From Candidatus Bathyoplasma sp. NZ (GTDB lineage Bacteria > Bacillota_I > Bacilli_A > MAG-NZ), in contig JABENI010000012.1 in NCBI GenBank assembly GCA_013332095.1, positions 1 to 55,983 of the forward strand: a DNA stretch of 55,983 nucleotides, read 5' to 3'. The stretch's first letter is position 1; each line of letters begins with the position of its first letter. Positions 55,607-55,983 of the stretch are shown here, one piece after another. Below the pieces are notes generated by a model, which was given only the letters and a program-made list of their open reading frames with translations, was not told where the DNA came from and did no database searches. A program made the position numbers and the translations under genes.

Positions 55607-55983
55607 TTATTCAGTTATTTTTTTCTGCTTTCTCTCTATAACAATAAACAATGCTGCTAACGCTATTACTACTATTATTTCCAATACTAACAATAAATTA
55701 TTTGGTTTATCCACATTAGTATTTATAAGTACCTCATCATTTTCATCTATATTTAAATAATATGTTTGTGATGTCATATCTTTTTCATCTTCTATTTCTA
55801 CTTCTACATAATATTCCAATGTTTGTTTATTATCTAATATTATTCTTAGATTTTCTCCTTTTGTTAATTCTGCTTTTGTTAATTCTGCTGCTTTTATACT
55901 TGGAATAATGGTTAATGCATTTGTATCTCCATCCGCAATGATTCGGTAATACACTATAATAATTTCATGTGGAATTTCTGTTT
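55607..55983 (-). CDS. C-terminal part of a membrane-anchored surface protein (N-terminus beyond window)
   Basis: The frame is open to the window edge and has no start of its own; about 125 residues are visible. They end with an acidic linker (EDEKDMTSQTYYLNIDENDE), a membrane helix (LLLVLEIIVVIALAALFIVI) and a basic tail (ERKQKK). This is a typical C-terminal anchor of an extracellular protein. The visible part has no motif that names a family. It may belong to the same class as the giant repeat protein at the left edge. Confidence 0.7.
   Translation of the reverse strand, partial: TEIPHEIIIVYYRIIADGDTNALTIIPSIKAAELTKAELTKGENLRIILDNKQTLEYYVEVEIEDEKDMTSQTYYLNIDENDEVLINTNVDKPNNLLLVLEIIVVIALAALFIVIERKQKKITE

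Overview
The window is one AT-rich stretch (roughly 30% G+C by eye) from an anaerobic, endospore-forming low-GC Bacillota. The evidence is the spoIIGA-sigE-sigG sporulation cluster, the sepF/yggT/ylmH division cluster, a PyrR-type attenuator in front of pyr genes, a ComK-like protein, a cobalamin riboswitch, and UGA read as selenocysteine in two genes. Remnants of a secreted lamin-tail/endonuclease I nuclease recall nuclease-rich Bacillota such as the Haloplasma/Izemoplasma neighbourhood, but the rank below phylum is not settled here. Almost every gene lies on the minus strand; the exceptions are a MocR-type regulator and lrgAB.

Layout. 1-5044: a very large secreted protein built of about 13 Ig-like/DUF5011-like modules, cut by the window edge. 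5.8-12.2 kb: an NAD-linked formate dehydrogenase operon (nuoE-like, nuoF-like, selenocysteine fdhA, fused mobA-fdhD). 12.3-17.0 kb: a free-standing B3/B4 protein divergent from a MocR regulator that has lost its PLP lysine, then an operon of a DEDDh exonuclease, an ECF S component (probably pantothenate), type III pantothenate kinase and a HEPN/Abi-like protein. 17.5-19.3 kb: cold-shock protein, a Cys-rich small protein and lrgAB. 19.3-22.4 kb: a btuFCD-type importer behind a cobalamin riboswitch with its own terminator. 22.4-29.1 kb: ZIP metal transporter and the pyrB-R-C-K-D-F-E operon. 29.1-33.3 kb: cardiolipin synthase, YdjM-like protein, a small membrane protein, a selenocysteine peroxiredoxin and rplS. 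33.3-36.9 kb: comK-like, pgk, tpiA, rimM and trmD packed together. 37-43 kb: ileS, a KTSC protein, a sodium:solute symporter and remnants of selO and an Rpn-type transposase. 43-48.7 kb: division and sporulation genes and a TPR-like protein. 48.7-52 kb: a graveyard of three pseudogenes plus a duplicated promoter unit. 52.1-54.9 kb: type I restriction hsdM-hsdS without hsdR. The right edge carries the membrane-anchored C-terminus of another surface protein.

How the genes work together. The fdh operon joins NADH and formate chemistry; MobA makes the guanylylated molybdenum cofactor and FdhD sulfurates it for the selenocysteine active site. Both selenoproteins carry a hairpin directly after the UGA, so the cell must encode SelA/B/C/D elsewhere. 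Vitamin needs show in the B12-controlled importer and the pantothenate uptake-kinase pair. Several genes are in decay (secreted nuclease, MATE transporter, selO, transposase), so the genome is losing functions. The most interesting points are the two selenoproteins, the PLP-lysine-less MocR beside a B3/B4 gene, the HEPN protein coupled to coaX, the comK-like gene fused into a glycolysis operon, the unexplained leader structures, and the duplicated promoter in front of a dead nuclease.
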